Source of the DNA: CAZGWE01 sp964529405 | Lineage (GTDB): Bacteria > Patescibacteriota > UBA1384 > XYA2-FULL-43-10 > 1-14-0-10-43-13 | NCBI GenBank assembly: GCA_964529405.1 | Contig: CAZGWE010000004.1 | Location: 21,844-85,843, forward strand | Direction of reading: 5' to 3' | Length of the DNA: 64,000 nt | Shown: one piece after another, positions 51,016 to 59,080 of the stretch | Layout: each line of letters starts with the position of its first letter | How positions within the stretch are numbered: position 1 is the stretch's first letter | Program-made: the position numbers and the translations under genes | Notes under the pieces: model-generated | Seen by the model: only the letters and a program-made list of their open reading frames with translations | The model's database searches: none | Told to the model about the DNA's origin: nothing

Positions 51016-51349
51016 TATTATCAAACGAGCCTTAATTACCGAAAAGAGCTTCAAAGATGCCGGAGCCGGTAAATACGCCTTTTCGGTTAACCCCAAATCA
51101 AGCAAGGAAGATATAGCCGAAGCCATTGCCGCGGCCTTCAATGTTTCCGTCATATCTGTCCAGACAGCCAACTTTAAGGGCAAAGTTAAAATGTCAAAAA
51201 AAGGCAAGGGAATCCGAAACAGCTGGAAAAAGGCAATTGTGACCCTAGTGTCCAGCCAAAAAATTGACCTTTTCGAAATCGAAGATGAGAAAGAGCAAAA
51301 ATCAAACATCAAAAATAAAAATGATAAATCAAAAAAGGCTAAGGAATAA
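51008..51349 (+). CDS. rplW: 50S ribosomal protein L23
   Basis: 113 residues. IKRALITEKSF, KYAFSVNPKSSKEDIAEAI and the KGKGIRNSWKKAIVTL region are typical. L23 sits at the tunnel exit and is a docking site for SRP and trigger factor. GGAGG lies six to seven bases before ATG 51008. The last 20 residues (KEQKSNIKNKNDKSKKAKE) are encoded by heptamer repeats (51300-51334). Confidence 0.95.
   Translation: MNNIIKRALITEKSFKDAGAGKYAFSVNPKSSKEDIAEAIAAAFNVSVISVQTANFKGKVKMSKKGKGIRNSWKKAIVTLVSSQKIDLFEIEDEKEQKSNIKNKNDKSKKAKE
51300..51334. repeat. Heptamer repeat array in the rplW tail
   Basis: Units AATCAAA, CATCAAA, AATAAAA, ATGATAA, ATCAAAA. They are translated as the L23 tail. The first two are identical to units after fusA (47428-47441). 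Confidence 0.65.
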
Positions 51350-51389
51350 ATATTTTTGAATTATTATCTATCATTTTTGATTAATCACC

Positions 51390-52223
51390 ATGCCAATAAG
51401 AGCCATAAAACCGACAACCAATGCCCGCAGAAAAATGAGCGTTTTGGACACGCAGGCTCTTGATAAGGTCAAGCGCGACAAGAACCTGACTGCCGGCAAA
51501 AAAAGATTGTCCGGCCGGGACGGCGCCGGCTGCCTTGTTGTTGCCCATAGGGGCGGCGGCGCAAAACGCCTTTATCGCTTTATTGACAACGGCCAAACCT
51601 CCCGTTTGGGCGAGAAAGCCGTTGTTGAGTCAATTGAGTATGACCCGAACCGTTCGGCTTTTATTGCTAAAGTTGTTTATGAAAACGGCGATAAATCCTA
51701 TATTCTTGCTCCGGAGGGTTTGAAAAAAGAAACAAGTATTATTTGCGATGAAAAAACGCCGGTCCGTACCGGAAACCGGATGAGGCTCATAAATATGCCT
51801 TTAGCGACGCAGATTTATAATATTGAGTTGACGTCGGGAAAAGGCGGCCAATTAGCCAAAAGCGCCGGTTCATTCGCCACCCTTCTTGGTTTCGACGACA
51901 AGTACGCCCTGCTGCGGATGCCCTCCGGTGAAACGCGCAAGGTTTTAGCCTCGAATTATGCCTCGATCGGTATTGTTTCAAATATCGATCACAATAAAGT
52001 TATAATCGGTAAGGCTGGCCGTGTCCGCTGGATGAGGAGAAGGCCGGTTGTTCTGGGTAAATCAAAAAACCCGGTTGACCATCCGCATGGCGGCGGCGAA
52101 GGGCACACTTCGATCGGTTTGAAATATCCCAAGACACCTTGGGGCGCCCCGGCGCTCGGACGGCGGACCAGAAACAAGAAGAAACTGTCAAGCGAGTTAA
52201 TTATCAACAGAAGAAAGCGGTAA
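51390..52223 (+). CDS. rplB: 50S ribosomal protein L2
   Basis: 277 residues, normal length. GRDGAGCLVVAHRGGGAKRLYR, and near the C-terminus VRWMRRRPVVLGKSKNPVDHPHGGGEGHTSIG with the conserved histidines of the peptidyl transferase region. L2 is needed for subunit joining. Starts 40 bases after rplW. Confidence 0.97.
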   Translation: MPIRAIKPTTNARRKMSVLDTQALDKVKRDKNLTAGKKRLSGRDGAGCLVVAHRGGGAKRLYRFIDNGQTSRLGEKAVVESIEYDPNRSAFIAKVVYENGDKSYILAPEGLKKETSIICDEKTPVRTGNRMRLINMPLATQIYNIELTSGKGGQLAKSAGSFATLLGFDDKYALLRMPSGETRKVLASNYASIGIVSNIDHNKVIIGKAGRVRWMRRRPVVLGKSKNPVDHPHGGGEGHTSIGLKYPKTPWGAPALGRRTRNKKKLSSELIINRRKR

Positions 52224-52247
52224 ATTAAGTTAATAAGGCGTAAAGTT

Positions 52248-52538
52248 ATGTCCCGATCACTTAAAAAAGGTCCATATATTGACGAGAGGCTTTTACAGAA
52301 AGTAAAAGAAGCTCTGGCTGCCGGCGGAAAGAAGTCTATTCGCACCTGGTCACGGGCTGCCGTTGTCACGCCGGAAATGGTTGGCGTGACTATTGCCGTC
52401 CACAACGGCAAAGAGCACATTCCGGTTTTTGTCGTTGAAGATATGGTCGGCCATAAATTAGGCGAGTTTTCCCCGACGCGCAAATTCAGGCGTCACGGCG
52501 GCAAAATGGCTAAAGAACAAGCCAAAACAGGGAAATAA
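52248..52538 (+). CDS. rpsS: 30S ribosomal protein S19
   Basis: 96 residues. MSRSLKKGPYIDERLLQKV, TWSRAAVVTPEMVGVTIAVHNGKEHIPV and GHKLGEFSPTRKFRRHGG are diagnostic. S19 is part of the 30S head with S13. Confidence 0.97.
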   Translation: MSRSLKKGPYIDERLLQKVKEALAAGGKKSIRTWSRAAVVTPEMVGVTIAVHNGKEHIPVFVVEDMVGHKLGEFSPTRKFRRHGGKMAKEQAKTGK

Positions 52539-52598
52539 TCACAGGGTGTAAAAACGCTAACCCGTTTCTAGACTTAGAACTTTCACACTGGAAATATT

Positions 52599-53021
52599 AT
52601 GGAAATTACAGTCAAAAGCAAATATTTAAAAGTTTCGCCCAGAAAGATGCGCCCGGTTCTTTTTTCTGTCAGAGGCCAAAAAGTCGAGAAACTTCTCGAG
52701 GTTTTGCCCTTTGTGCGCAAAGAAGCAGCCCGGTTGATTTACGATATTGTTAAGTCCGGTTCGGCCGCCGCTAGGGAGAATGATATTGGAGCCGGAGAGT
52801 TATACGTCAAAAGTATCACTTGTAATGAAGGCCCGAAATTGCGCCGGAGAAGATTCCAATCCCGGGGCCGGGTGTCAAGAATCACAAAGAGAATGAGCCA
52901 TCTGGTGTTGACGGTGACAAATGATTTACAAGCTGAAGCCGGCAAGAAAGAAATAAAAAACCAAGTAGTAAAGGAAAAATTCGAAGCACGAAATCCGAAA
53001 TCCGAAACAGGCAATAAATAA
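52599..53021 (+). CDS. rplV: 50S ribosomal protein L22 with repeat-encoded tail
   Basis: 140 residues, against about 110 usually. The core (KSKYLKVSPRKMRPVLFSVRGQ, then GPKLRRRRFQSRGRVSRITKRMSHL with the tunnel beta-hairpin) is normal. After KKEIKNQVVKEKF the tail EARNPKSETGNK is encoded by four heptamer repeats (52982-53009). Confidence 0.95.
   Translation: MEITVKSKYLKVSPRKMRPVLFSVRGQKVEKLLEVLPFVRKEAARLIYDIVKSGSAAARENDIGAGELYVKSITCNEGPKLRRRRFQSRGRVSRITKRMSHLVLTVTNDLQAEAGKKEIKNQVVKEKFEARNPKSETGNK
52982..53009. repeat. Heptamer repeat array in the rplV tail
   Basis: Units CGAAGCA, CGAAATC, CGAAATC, CGAAACA at the end of the rplV coding sequence. Confidence 0.7.
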
Positions 53022-53033
53022 TCGACAATGTTT

Positions 53034-53061
53034 CGACATTCGACATTCGACATTCGAATTT
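53034..53061. repeat. Heptamer repeat array before rpsC
   Basis: Three exact copies of CGACATT followed by CGAATTT, ending nine bases before the rpsC ATG, in the place where a ribosome site would be. Confidence 0.75.
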
Positions 53062-53069
53062 GTACAATT

Positions 53070-53741
53070 ATGGGTCAAAAAGTTAATCCAAAATCTATAC
53101 GTTTAAAAATCAATGAAAGCTGGAGTTCGAATTGGTTTGACATCCAGCATTATTCAACCAACCTAATTTCCGACCTCAAAATCAGAAAATTATTGATGGC
53201 CAGGTTGAAAAATGCTGCGGTTTCCGACTTGATTATCAGTCGCGATGCCAACAAAATCGTGATTGATATTTTTTCGGGCCGCCCCGGCGTGATTATCGGC
53301 CGCGGCGGCGCGAGCAGCGAAGAATTGAAAAAGCTTCTCGCTCCGATGGTTGGCGGCAAAATCCAGATTAATATCATCGAGGTCAAAAGGCCCGATGCCA
53401 ACGCCAAAATCATCGCCTCAAATATCGCGGCCCAAATGGAAAAGAGAATGCCATTCAGGCGCGCCGTCAAGCAAACGCTGGAAAAAGCGAGAGAAACCGG
53501 TGCTAGCGGTATTAAGATCCGGGTTGCCGGACGTTTGAACGGCGCAGAAATTGCCCGGACCGAAAAGTTTGCTGTCGGTACCGTGCCGCTTTCGACCTTC
53601 AAAAGTCGTGTGGATTATGCCTATGCGACGGCGCTGACCGCATTCGGTATTATCGGGATTAAGGTTTGGGTTTACAATAGGGATAACTCAAATGTCAGAA
53701 CGCAAAACTCAAAACTAAGAAACGGGGACACCAATAAATAA
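53070..53741 (+). CDS. rpsC: 30S ribosomal protein S3
   Basis: 223 residues. MGQKVNPKSIRLKI, the KH domain with GRPGVIIGRGGASSEELKKLL, and the C-terminal GASGIKIRVAGRLNGAEIARTE. S3 lines the mRNA entry channel. ATG 53070 gives the universal MGQKVNP start. The final NSNVRTQNSKLRNGDTNK is encoded by heptamer repeats (53689-53723). No Shine-Dalgarno precedes it, only repeats. Confidence 0.96.
   Translation: MGQKVNPKSIRLKINESWSSNWFDIQHYSTNLISDLKIRKLLMARLKNAAVSDLIISRDANKIVIDIFSGRPGVIIGRGGASSEELKKLLAPMVGGKIQINIIEVKRPDANAKIIASNIAAQMEKRMPFRRAVKQTLEKARETGASGIKIRVAGRLNGAEIARTEKFAVGTVPLSTFKSRVDYAYATALTAFGIIGIKVWVYNRDNSNVRTQNSKLRNGDTNK
53689..53723. repeat. Heptamer repeat array in the rpsC tail
   Basis: Units CAAATGT, CAGAACG, CAAAACT, CAAAACT, AAGAAAC at the end of the rpsC coding sequence. 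Confidence 0.68.
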
Positions 53742-53771
53742 TTTAACCCGTTTACGATTTGAGACAATAAT

Positions 53772-54179
53772 ATGTTGATGCCGAAGAAGACAAAATTTAG
53801 AAAACAACAGCGCGGCAAGATGGGCGGAAACGCCACTCGTGGCAACGATTTTGCTTTTGGCAAGTTTGGTATTAAGGCAATGACTTGCGGTTTAGTTTCT
53901 GCCCGGCAGATTGAAGCCGCCCGTCGTGCCATGACCAGATATATTAAACGCGGCGGTCAGATTTGGATTAGGGTCTTTCCCGATAAGCCGGTGACATTGA
54001 CTTCGCCTGAAACTCCGATGGGTTCGGGCAAAGGAGCGGTTGACCATTATGCCGCGGTCATCAAACCGGGAAGAGTCTTGTTTGAGATGGACGGCGTTGA
54101 CCTGGTGACGGCAAAGGAAGCTATGAGACTGGCGCAACATAAATTGGGGGTAGAGACAAAATTTATTACAAAGGAATGA
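53772..54179 (+). CDS. rplP: 50S ribosomal protein L16
   Basis: 135 residues. MLMPKKTKFRKQQRGKMGG, then GSGKGAVDHYAAVIKPGRVLFEMDG. L16 sits near the A-site tRNA elbow and is a late assembly protein. Normal length and position. Confidence 0.97.
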   Translation: MLMPKKTKFRKQQRGKMGGNATRGNDFAFGKFGIKAMTCGLVSARQIEAARRAMTRYIKRGGQIWIRVFPDKPVTLTSPETPMGSGKGAVDHYAAVIKPGRVLFEMDGVDLVTAKEAMRLAQHKLGVETKFITKE

Positions 54180-54229
54180 TAAATTAATTAACGCATTAAC
54201 ACATTCAGAGACGGAATAATCGAATTATA

Positions 54230-54439
54230 ATGAAATCGACTGAAGAATTAAAAAAATATAGATCAATGAGCCGGGAAGAGGTCGTGCAGGAGCTTGCCGC
54301 TTTGACGAAGAAATATACGGCCGAATCGCTCAGAGTTAAAGCCGGAAAACAAGAAAATCATTCTTCTGTTGATAAATTAAGAAAGTCTGTAGCAAGAGCG
54401 CAAACAATCTTGAAAGAAAACGGAGTCAACAATGTCTAA
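54230..54439 (+). CDS. rpmC: 50S ribosomal protein L29
   Basis: 69 residues, a two-helix protein: MKSTEELKKYRSMSREEVVQEL and SSVDKLRKSVARAQTIL. It binds near the tunnel exit. Its end overlaps rpsQ by eight bases. Confidence 0.92.
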   Translation: MKSTEELKKYRSMSREEVVQELAALTKKYTAESLRVKAGKQENHSSVDKLRKSVARAQTILKENGVNNV

Positions 54440-54665
54440 CCAAGTTAAAAAAGGAACAGTGGTAGTAAAAAAACTGGATAAAACGGTAACCGTTATGGTC
54501 GAGCAGGTCAAAACCCATCCTTTATATAAGAAAAAATTTACGGTGACAAAAAAATACAAGGCGCATGATGAGGCCAATGAAAGCCGGCCGGGCGACTCTG
54601 TCGAGATTGTTGCCACCAGGCCGATTAGTAAGGACAAGCATTTTAAAATCTTTAGGAAGATTTAA
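54432..54665 (+). CDS. rpsQ: 30S ribosomal protein S17
   Basis: 77 residues. GTVVVKKLDKTVTVMVE and KYKAHDEANESRPGDSVEIVATRPISKDKHFKI are diagnostic of this OB-fold primary binding protein. The ATG lies inside rpmC, so the two are probably translationally coupled. Confidence 0.95.
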   Translation: MSNQVKKGTVVVKKLDKTVTVMVEQVKTHPLYKKKFTVTKKYKAHDEANESRPGDSVEIVATRPISKDKHFKIFRKI

Positions 54666-54704
54666 CAACGATTTGTTACCCATTTATGGAGTGTCGGAGA
54701 CACG

Positions 54705-55064
54705 ATGATACAGCCAGGAACACAATTAAAAGTTGCAGATAACACCGGTGCCAAACTAATTGAGTGCATCACTGTTTTGGGCCACAAGCGGGCGGCAAGA
54801 GTCGGCGATATTATTTCCGCCTCGGTTAAAGATGCGGTTCCCAGGGGTACGGTTAAGAAAAAAGAAGTTGTGACAGCTGTTATCGTCAGGCAGAGCAAGC
54901 CGGTTGTGCGCGAAGACGGCTCCTATATTAGTTTTTCAGAAAACGCCGCCGTCATCGTTGATAAAGACGGTAATCCGCGAGGCACGCGTATTTTTGGGCC
55001 GGTACCCCGCGAGTTGCGCCGGGGCTTCATGAAGATTATTTCGCTAGCACCGGAAGTGCTATAG
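54705..55064 (+). CDS. rplN: 50S ribosomal protein L14
   Basis: 119 residues. MIQPGTQLKVADNTGAKLIECI and RGTRIFGPVPRELRRGFMKIISLAPEVL. L14 contacts 16S helix 14 in a subunit bridge and is the RsfS target. Normal length. Confidence 0.97.
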   Translation: MIQPGTQLKVADNTGAKLIECITVLGHKRAARVGDIISASVKDAVPRGTVKKKEVVTAVIVRQSKPVVREDGSYISFSENAAVIVDKDGNPRGTRIFGPVPRELRRGFMKIISLAPEVL

Positions 55065-55105
55065 CCCCTTCAGAAAATTGCGAATCGGCACAAAAAGGAG
55101 AATTT

Positions 55106-55438
55106 ATGAAAATTCGTAAAGGCGACAACATAATGGTTTTGACAGGCAAAGACCGTGGCAAGGCGGGTATTGTTGAACGTGTTTTTCCGCCGGCCAATAA
55201 GATTGTCGTCAAGGGCATCAATCTGGCCAAAAAACACGTTAAGCCGAGCCGTAAAAATCCTCAAGGTGGAATTATAGACATCAACTTAAAGCTTGATGCT
55301 TCTAATGCCGCTTTGATTTGTCCCAATTGTGGCAAAACAACCCGCATCGGTTATAAAACGGCGGAGGGCGGGAAAACCAGAATTTGCAAAAAGTGCGGCC
55401 AAAGCGTCGAAATTATAAGCGGACAACAAGCATCCTGA
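55106..55438 (+). CDS. rplX: 50S ribosomal protein L24
   Basis: 110 residues. KOW motif in MKIRKGDNIMVLTGKDRGKAGIVERV; the C-terminal half has two CxxC pairs (CPNCGKTTRIG and CKKCGQSVEI) as in many zinc-bearing L24 proteins. AAAAGGAG lies seven bases before the ATG. L24 is an assembly initiator of the 50S subunit. Confidence 0.95.
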   Translation: MKIRKGDNIMVLTGKDRGKAGIVERVFPPANKIVVKGINLAKKHVKPSRKNPQGGIIDINLKLDASNAALICPNCGKTTRIGYKTAEGGKTRICKKCGQSVEIISGQQAS

Positions 55439-55491
55439 CAGGAATATCGGTTGGTTGTTAGGAAATTAGCCGCCTATTCATGGAGTTGGTT

Positions 55492-56034
55492 ATGAAAAAG
55501 TTGATCGAAAGAGTAAAAAAGAATATTTTGCCGGAATTGAAGAAGAGTTTGGCTAAAACCAATGATTTTGAAGTTCCGCGCGTTGAAAAAGTAGTCGTTT
55601 CGACCGGTGTCGGCGATTATAAAGAGGACCAGAATACGGTCAATAAGATTGCCGGCGAGTTGGCAAAAATTACCGGCCAACAGCCCAAGATTAATCTTTC
55701 GAGAAAAGCAGTTTCCGCTTTTAAGCTTCGGATTGGCCAGCCGGTTGGTTTAACGGCTACTTTACGGGGCAAAAGAATGTATGATTTTCTGGAGAAGCTG
55801 GTCAATATCTCTCTGCCCCGTGTCCGTGATTTCCGCGGTCTTTCTCTCAAGGCTTTTGACGAAAAGGGAAATTATACTATCGGCATTCGAGAATACTCGA
55901 TTTTTCCTGAAGCAAGATATGAGAATATTAGCGTCAATTTCGGTTTGGAAGTAAACATCAAGACAACGGCTCGAAACAAAGGAGAAGCCAAAGCTTTATT
56001 GACAGCTCTGGGTTTTCCCTTCGAGAAAAAATAG
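55492..56034 (+). CDS. rplE: 50S ribosomal protein L5
   Basis: 180 residues. VPRVEKVVVSTGVGDYKED, ITGQQPKINLSRKAVSAFKLRIGQPVG and FDEKGNYTIGIREYSIFPE. L5 binds 5S rRNA. ATG 55492 is preferred over ATG 55480 because GGAG lies seven bases before it and the protein then has the usual start. Confidence 0.96.
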   Translation: MKKLIERVKKNILPELKKSLAKTNDFEVPRVEKVVVSTGVGDYKEDQNTVNKIAGELAKITGQQPKINLSRKAVSAFKLRIGQPVGLTATLRGKRMYDFLEKLVNISLPRVRDFRGLSLKAFDEKGNYTIGIREYSIFPEARYENISVNFGLEVNIKTTARNKGEAKALLTALGFPFEKK

Positions 56035-56071
56035 TCACAGATGAATAACAGACAACTTATGGAGTTAGTTT

Positions 56072-56257
56072 ATGGCCAAGAAATCGTTGATTGTAAAAGC
56101 AAATAGGAAGCCAAAGTTTTCGACCCGGATAATCCGTCGCTGCCAGATGTGCGGGCGTCCCAGGGGTTATATTCGTAAATTCGGTCTTTGCCGGATTTGT
56201 TTTCGCGAGTTTGCCTCGAGAGGGGAAATTCCCGGAGTAACGAAAGCCAGCTGGTAA
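56072..56257 (+). CDS. rpsN: 30S ribosomal protein S14, zinc-binding type
   Basis: 61 residues with CQMCGRPRG and CRICFRE, so it is the short zinc-ribbon form. ARKSL-like start (MAKKSLIVKANRK) is typical. It is a 30S head protein. Confidence 0.96.
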   Translation: MAKKSLIVKANRKPKFSTRIIRRCQMCGRPRGYIRKFGLCRICFREFASRGEIPGVTKASW

Positions 56258-56287
56258 CATAAAAGTTTATGAACTTAGAGGTTAACA

Positions 56288-56668
56288 ATGACTGACCACA
56301 TTGCAGATTTATTGATAAGAGTAAAAAATTCGGTAGCCGTGCAAAAGTACGAGCTTATTCTGCCTTTTTCAAAGATGAAAGAGGTGATCGCCGGCATTCT
56401 TAAGCGCGAGGGCTACTTTAGCGATGTCAATATGGTGGTCAAGGGCAATAAAAAGTATCTAAAAATCAATGTTTCGGAAGCCAAGTTACCCGTGCACTTA
56501 AAACAAATCAGCAGGCCCGGCCAGCGGATTTATGCCAAATGCAACGAGATCCCAAAACCGCTTCGAGGATTGGGCTTGGTTATAATTTCCACCCCGCAAG
56601 GCGTGATCAGCGGCCGCGAAGCAATTAAAAAAGGCATCGGCGGAGAATTGATTTGCGAAGTCTGGTAA
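56288..56668 (+). CDS. rpsH: 30S ribosomal protein S8
   Basis: 126 residues. DHIADLLIRVKNSVAV, then GLGLVIISTPQGVISGREAIKKGIGGELICEVW, the conserved C-terminal RNA-binding block. In E. coli, S8 also represses the spc operon; whether it does here is not visible. Confidence 0.96.
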   Translation: MTDHIADLLIRVKNSVAVQKYELILPFSKMKEVIAGILKREGYFSDVNMVVKGNKKYLKINVSEAKLPVHLKQISRPGQRIYAKCNEIPKPLRGLGLVIISTPQGVISGREAIKKGIGGELICEVW

Positions 56669-56700
56669 TTAACAAGTACTTTCATACTTGAGGAATAAAT

Positions 56701-57240
56701 ATGAGCCGCATCGGCAACCGTCCAATAAAAATTGAAGAAGGGGTAAAGGTTGAGCCGGACAAGAACAAAGTTATTGTCTCTGCTGGCGAAAATAAAATGG
56801 AGCTGCCGATTCCCTTCGGTATTAGCGTGGCTGTCAGCGACGGTTTCGTTCAAGTCAGCCGTCAAAATTCCGAGAGGGATCTTCGAGCCAAGCACGGTTT
56901 GATCGCGCGGCTTTTAAAAAATATGATTACAGGCGTAACCAGTGGTTTTAGTAAAAATCTTGAATTTACGGGAACTGGCTATAGGGCGCAGGTCAGCGGC
57001 AATGAGTTAATTCTTAACATGGGTTATTCGCATGAGGTCAAATTAACTATTCCCGAAAATCTCAAGGTCGCGGTTGTTAAGAACACGATCAATATTTCCG
57101 GGGCAGAAAAGGACCGGGTCGGTCAATTCGCCGCTTTGGCCAGACAGGTGCGTCCGCCCGAAGTTTACAAGGGCAAAGGCATTAAATATAAAGGCGAATT
57201 TATTAAAAGAAAAGCCGGTAAAACGGCCGCCAGCAAGTAA
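56701..57240 (+). CDS. rplF: 50S ribosomal protein L6
   Basis: 179 residues. MSRIGNRPIKIEEGVKV, GVTSGFSKNLEFTGTGYRAQVSGNELILNMGYSH and RPPEVYKGKGIKYKGEFIKRKAGKTAA. L6 lies near the sarcin-ricin loop. Normal length. Confidence 0.97.
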   Translation: MSRIGNRPIKIEEGVKVEPDKNKVIVSAGENKMELPIPFGISVAVSDGFVQVSRQNSERDLRAKHGLIARLLKNMITGVTSGFSKNLEFTGTGYRAQVSGNELILNMGYSHEVKLTIPENLKVAVVKNTINISGAEKDRVGQFAALARQVRPPEVYKGKGIKYKGEFIKRKAGKTAASK

Positions 57241-57252
57241 CCGGAATTTACG

Positions 57253-57576
57253 ATGTCAAATAAAACGAAACAAAATATTAGAAAAGTTACCGGTACGGCG
57301 GCCCGTCCGCGCGTAGCTGTTTTTAAGTCTAACCGGCAAATATCAGCGCAACTGGTTGACGACAGCAAGGGATTAACGCTGGCTGTTTTGAGTTCGGCCA
57401 AAATTGGTGACAAGAAAAAACCGACCGAAAGGGCTTTTGCTTTGGGCGCGGAGCTGGCAAAAATTGCCAAGGGGAAGAAAATGAGCCAATTGGTTTATGA
57501 CCGCCGCCGCTATCGTTACCATGGCCAAGTCAAAGCCTTGGCCGAAGGTTTAAGAGAGGGCGGAATTAAAATATAA
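57253..57576 (+). CDS. rplR: 50S ribosomal protein L18
   Basis: 107 residues, slightly short at the N-terminus. RPRVAVFKSNRQISAQLVDD and YDRRRYRYHGQVKALAEGLREGGIKI. L18 binds 5S rRNA with L5. Confidence 0.95.
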   Translation: MSNKTKQNIRKVTGTAARPRVAVFKSNRQISAQLVDDSKGLTLAVLSSAKIGDKKKPTERAFALGAELAKIAKGKKMSQLVYDRRRYRYHGQVKALAEGLREGGIKI

Positions 57577-57579
57577 ATC

Positions 57580-57600
57580 CGAAGCACGAACTTCGATATT
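57580..57600. repeat. Heptamer repeat array between rplR and rpsE
   Basis: Units CGAAGCA, CGAACTT, CGATATT. The first word also occurs in the rplV tail. Confidence 0.6.
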
Positions 57601-57612
57601 TTAAGGAATCAC

Positions 57613-58314
57613 ATGGTAGAAAAAAATATTATGAAACCCAGGGCAATGAGAGATATGAGACCTCGCGAGGTGAAGGAATTCGACGAGCGTGTTATTGAAG
57701 TCCAGCGCGTTTCCCGTGTGGTCAAAGGCGGTCGCCGTGTCCGGTTCCGCGCTTTAGTTGTGGCTGGCGATCATAACGGCAGAATCGGAATGGGTATAGC
57801 CAAGGCCGCCGAAGTGGCGGAAGCAGTCAGAAAAGCCACGGTTCAAGCCAAAAAACACATAGTTTCAGTTCCTGTTATTAACGGCACTATTCCTCACGAA
57901 ATCCGGGTTAAGTATGGCAGCGCAAGACTTCTTTTAATGCCGGCCGCACCCGGTACAACTATCGTTGCCGGCGGCAGTGTCCGCACGGTTGCCGAATTGG
58001 CCGGCATTACCGATATGCTGGGGAAAATTATGGGCAGTTCGAACAAAATCAATAATGTTTCGGCAACCATCAGGGCCCTTTCATCATTCCTGCCATCCGT
58101 GGTTGACAAGATCAGAGGATATTCGGCACACCCCGAAATTCAAAAAGTTGCTAAAGCTGCGGCAGACGGGCCAAAAACGGATGTCCGGAAAAATATTGAA
58201 GAAAAAGAGAAGCCAAAACCGGCTGCCAAAGAGGTCAAAAAAGAAACGGCCGTTAAGAAAGAGCAAGATTTCAAATTAGGAGAAAACAGTGAAACTAGTA
58301 TCAATCAAATCTAA
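57613..58314 (+). CDS. rpsE: 30S ribosomal protein S5 with extended tail
   Basis: 233 residues, against about 165. FDERVIEVQRVSRVVKGGRRVRFRALVVAGDHNGRIGMGIAKAAEV and GTTIVAGGSVRTVAELAGITDMLGKIMGSSN are diagnostic. S5 works in decoding accuracy and mRNA unwinding. A Lys/Glu/Ala-rich tail of about 50 residues is added and overlaps the start of rplO by 26 bases. The usual next gene, rpmD (L30), is absent. Confidence 0.96.
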   Translation: MVEKNIMKPRAMRDMRPREVKEFDERVIEVQRVSRVVKGGRRVRFRALVVAGDHNGRIGMGIAKAAEVAEAVRKATVQAKKHIVSVPVINGTIPHEIRVKYGSARLLLMPAAPGTTIVAGGSVRTVAELAGITDMLGKIMGSSNKINNVSATIRALSSFLPSVVDKIRGYSAHPEIQKVAKAAADGPKTDVRKNIEEKEKPKPAAKEVKKETAVKKEQDFKLGENSETSINQI

Positions 58315-58690
58315 AAGCAGGAAACGGATCGGCCGCGGCATTTCAGCCGGACAGGGTAAAACTGCCGGCCGCGGGACAAAGGGCCAAAAAGCCCGTGCCG
58401 GTTATAATTTGCCCAGAAGACATGAAGGCGGCCAAACTCCGCTTTCGATGAGGTTGCCCAAATTACCCGGATTCCGTTCCGTCCATCAAAAAGCCGTTGT
58501 CATTACGCTTGACGCCATATCGGCCAATTTTAAAGACGGCGAGGAAATCAGTTCGGCAAAATTAATTGAAAGAGGTCTGGTCAAGAGGGGGCAAAAAGTG
58601 AAAATACTAAATAACGGTTTGCTCAAAATTAAGGCAAGCTTGGCGCCGGACGTTGCCGCTTCGAAGCCGGTCCGGGAAATGTTTGTTTAG
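58289..58690 (+). CDS. rplO: 50S ribosomal protein L15
   Basis: 133 residues. RIGRGISAGQGKTAGRGTKGQKARAG and RHEGGQTPLSMRLPKLPGF are diagnostic. L15 is a late 50S assembly protein. GTG 58289, with TTAGGAG before it inside rpsE, is the start. In most bacteria secY, adk and map follow; here none of them does, so the cluster ends early. Confidence 0.95.
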   Translation: MKLVSIKSKSRKRIGRGISAGQGKTAGRGTKGQKARAGYNLPRRHEGGQTPLSMRLPKLPGFRSVHQKAVVITLDAISANFKDGEEISSAKLIERGLVKRGQKVKILNNGLLKIKASLAPDVAASKPVREMFV

Positions 58691-58709
58691 CCGCAAGTTT
58701 CATTAAATT

Positions 58710-58955
58710 ATGATAAGGGAGAAAAGAGAAAAGATAAAAGAAAACAATAAAAACGGCCAGGCGGACAATATTGACTCCGGTTTGGCCAACACCGGGACTG
58801 ACGACGCGCACAAAATAGACGAAGGGACAGGATTTGGCGGCGGTGTCGGCGAGACAGACGAGCTGGGCGGCCTAGGCATGGACACCGGAGCCGAACCGGC
58901 CGACAATCTTTTCAACAGAAAAATCGTCGAGAAAGACAAAGAGGAGAAGGAGTGA
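58710..58955 (+). CDS. Small acidic unknown protein after rplO
   Basis: 81 residues: a charged start (MIREKREKIKENNKNG), then a Gly/Asp/Glu/Thr-rich low-complexity middle (GTGFGGGVGETDELGGLGMD) and a Lys/Glu end. No domain recognised. It begins 20 bases after rplO in the same direction. There is no strong ribosome site, and the composition is simple, so it may be a real disordered protein or chance. Confidence 0.4.
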   Translation: MIREKREKIKENNKNGQADNIDSGLANTGTDDAHKIDEGTGFGGGVGETDELGGLGMDTGAEPADNLFNRKIVEKDKEEKE

Positions 58956-59080
58956 GGCAGAATTTGCTCTGAAAACACGGCCAGGGGCACTCTGATTTTG
59001 CTTTAGGCAAAATAACTCTAGCCGTTTTGATTTATTAAGCTTATTATAATCTAAGCAATGAATATAGATGGAGGTCAGGT

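Noticed and set aside
53034..53061. CGACATT repeats as a CRISPR remnant
   Set aside because: Units are 7 bases with no spacers; they fit the heptamer class.
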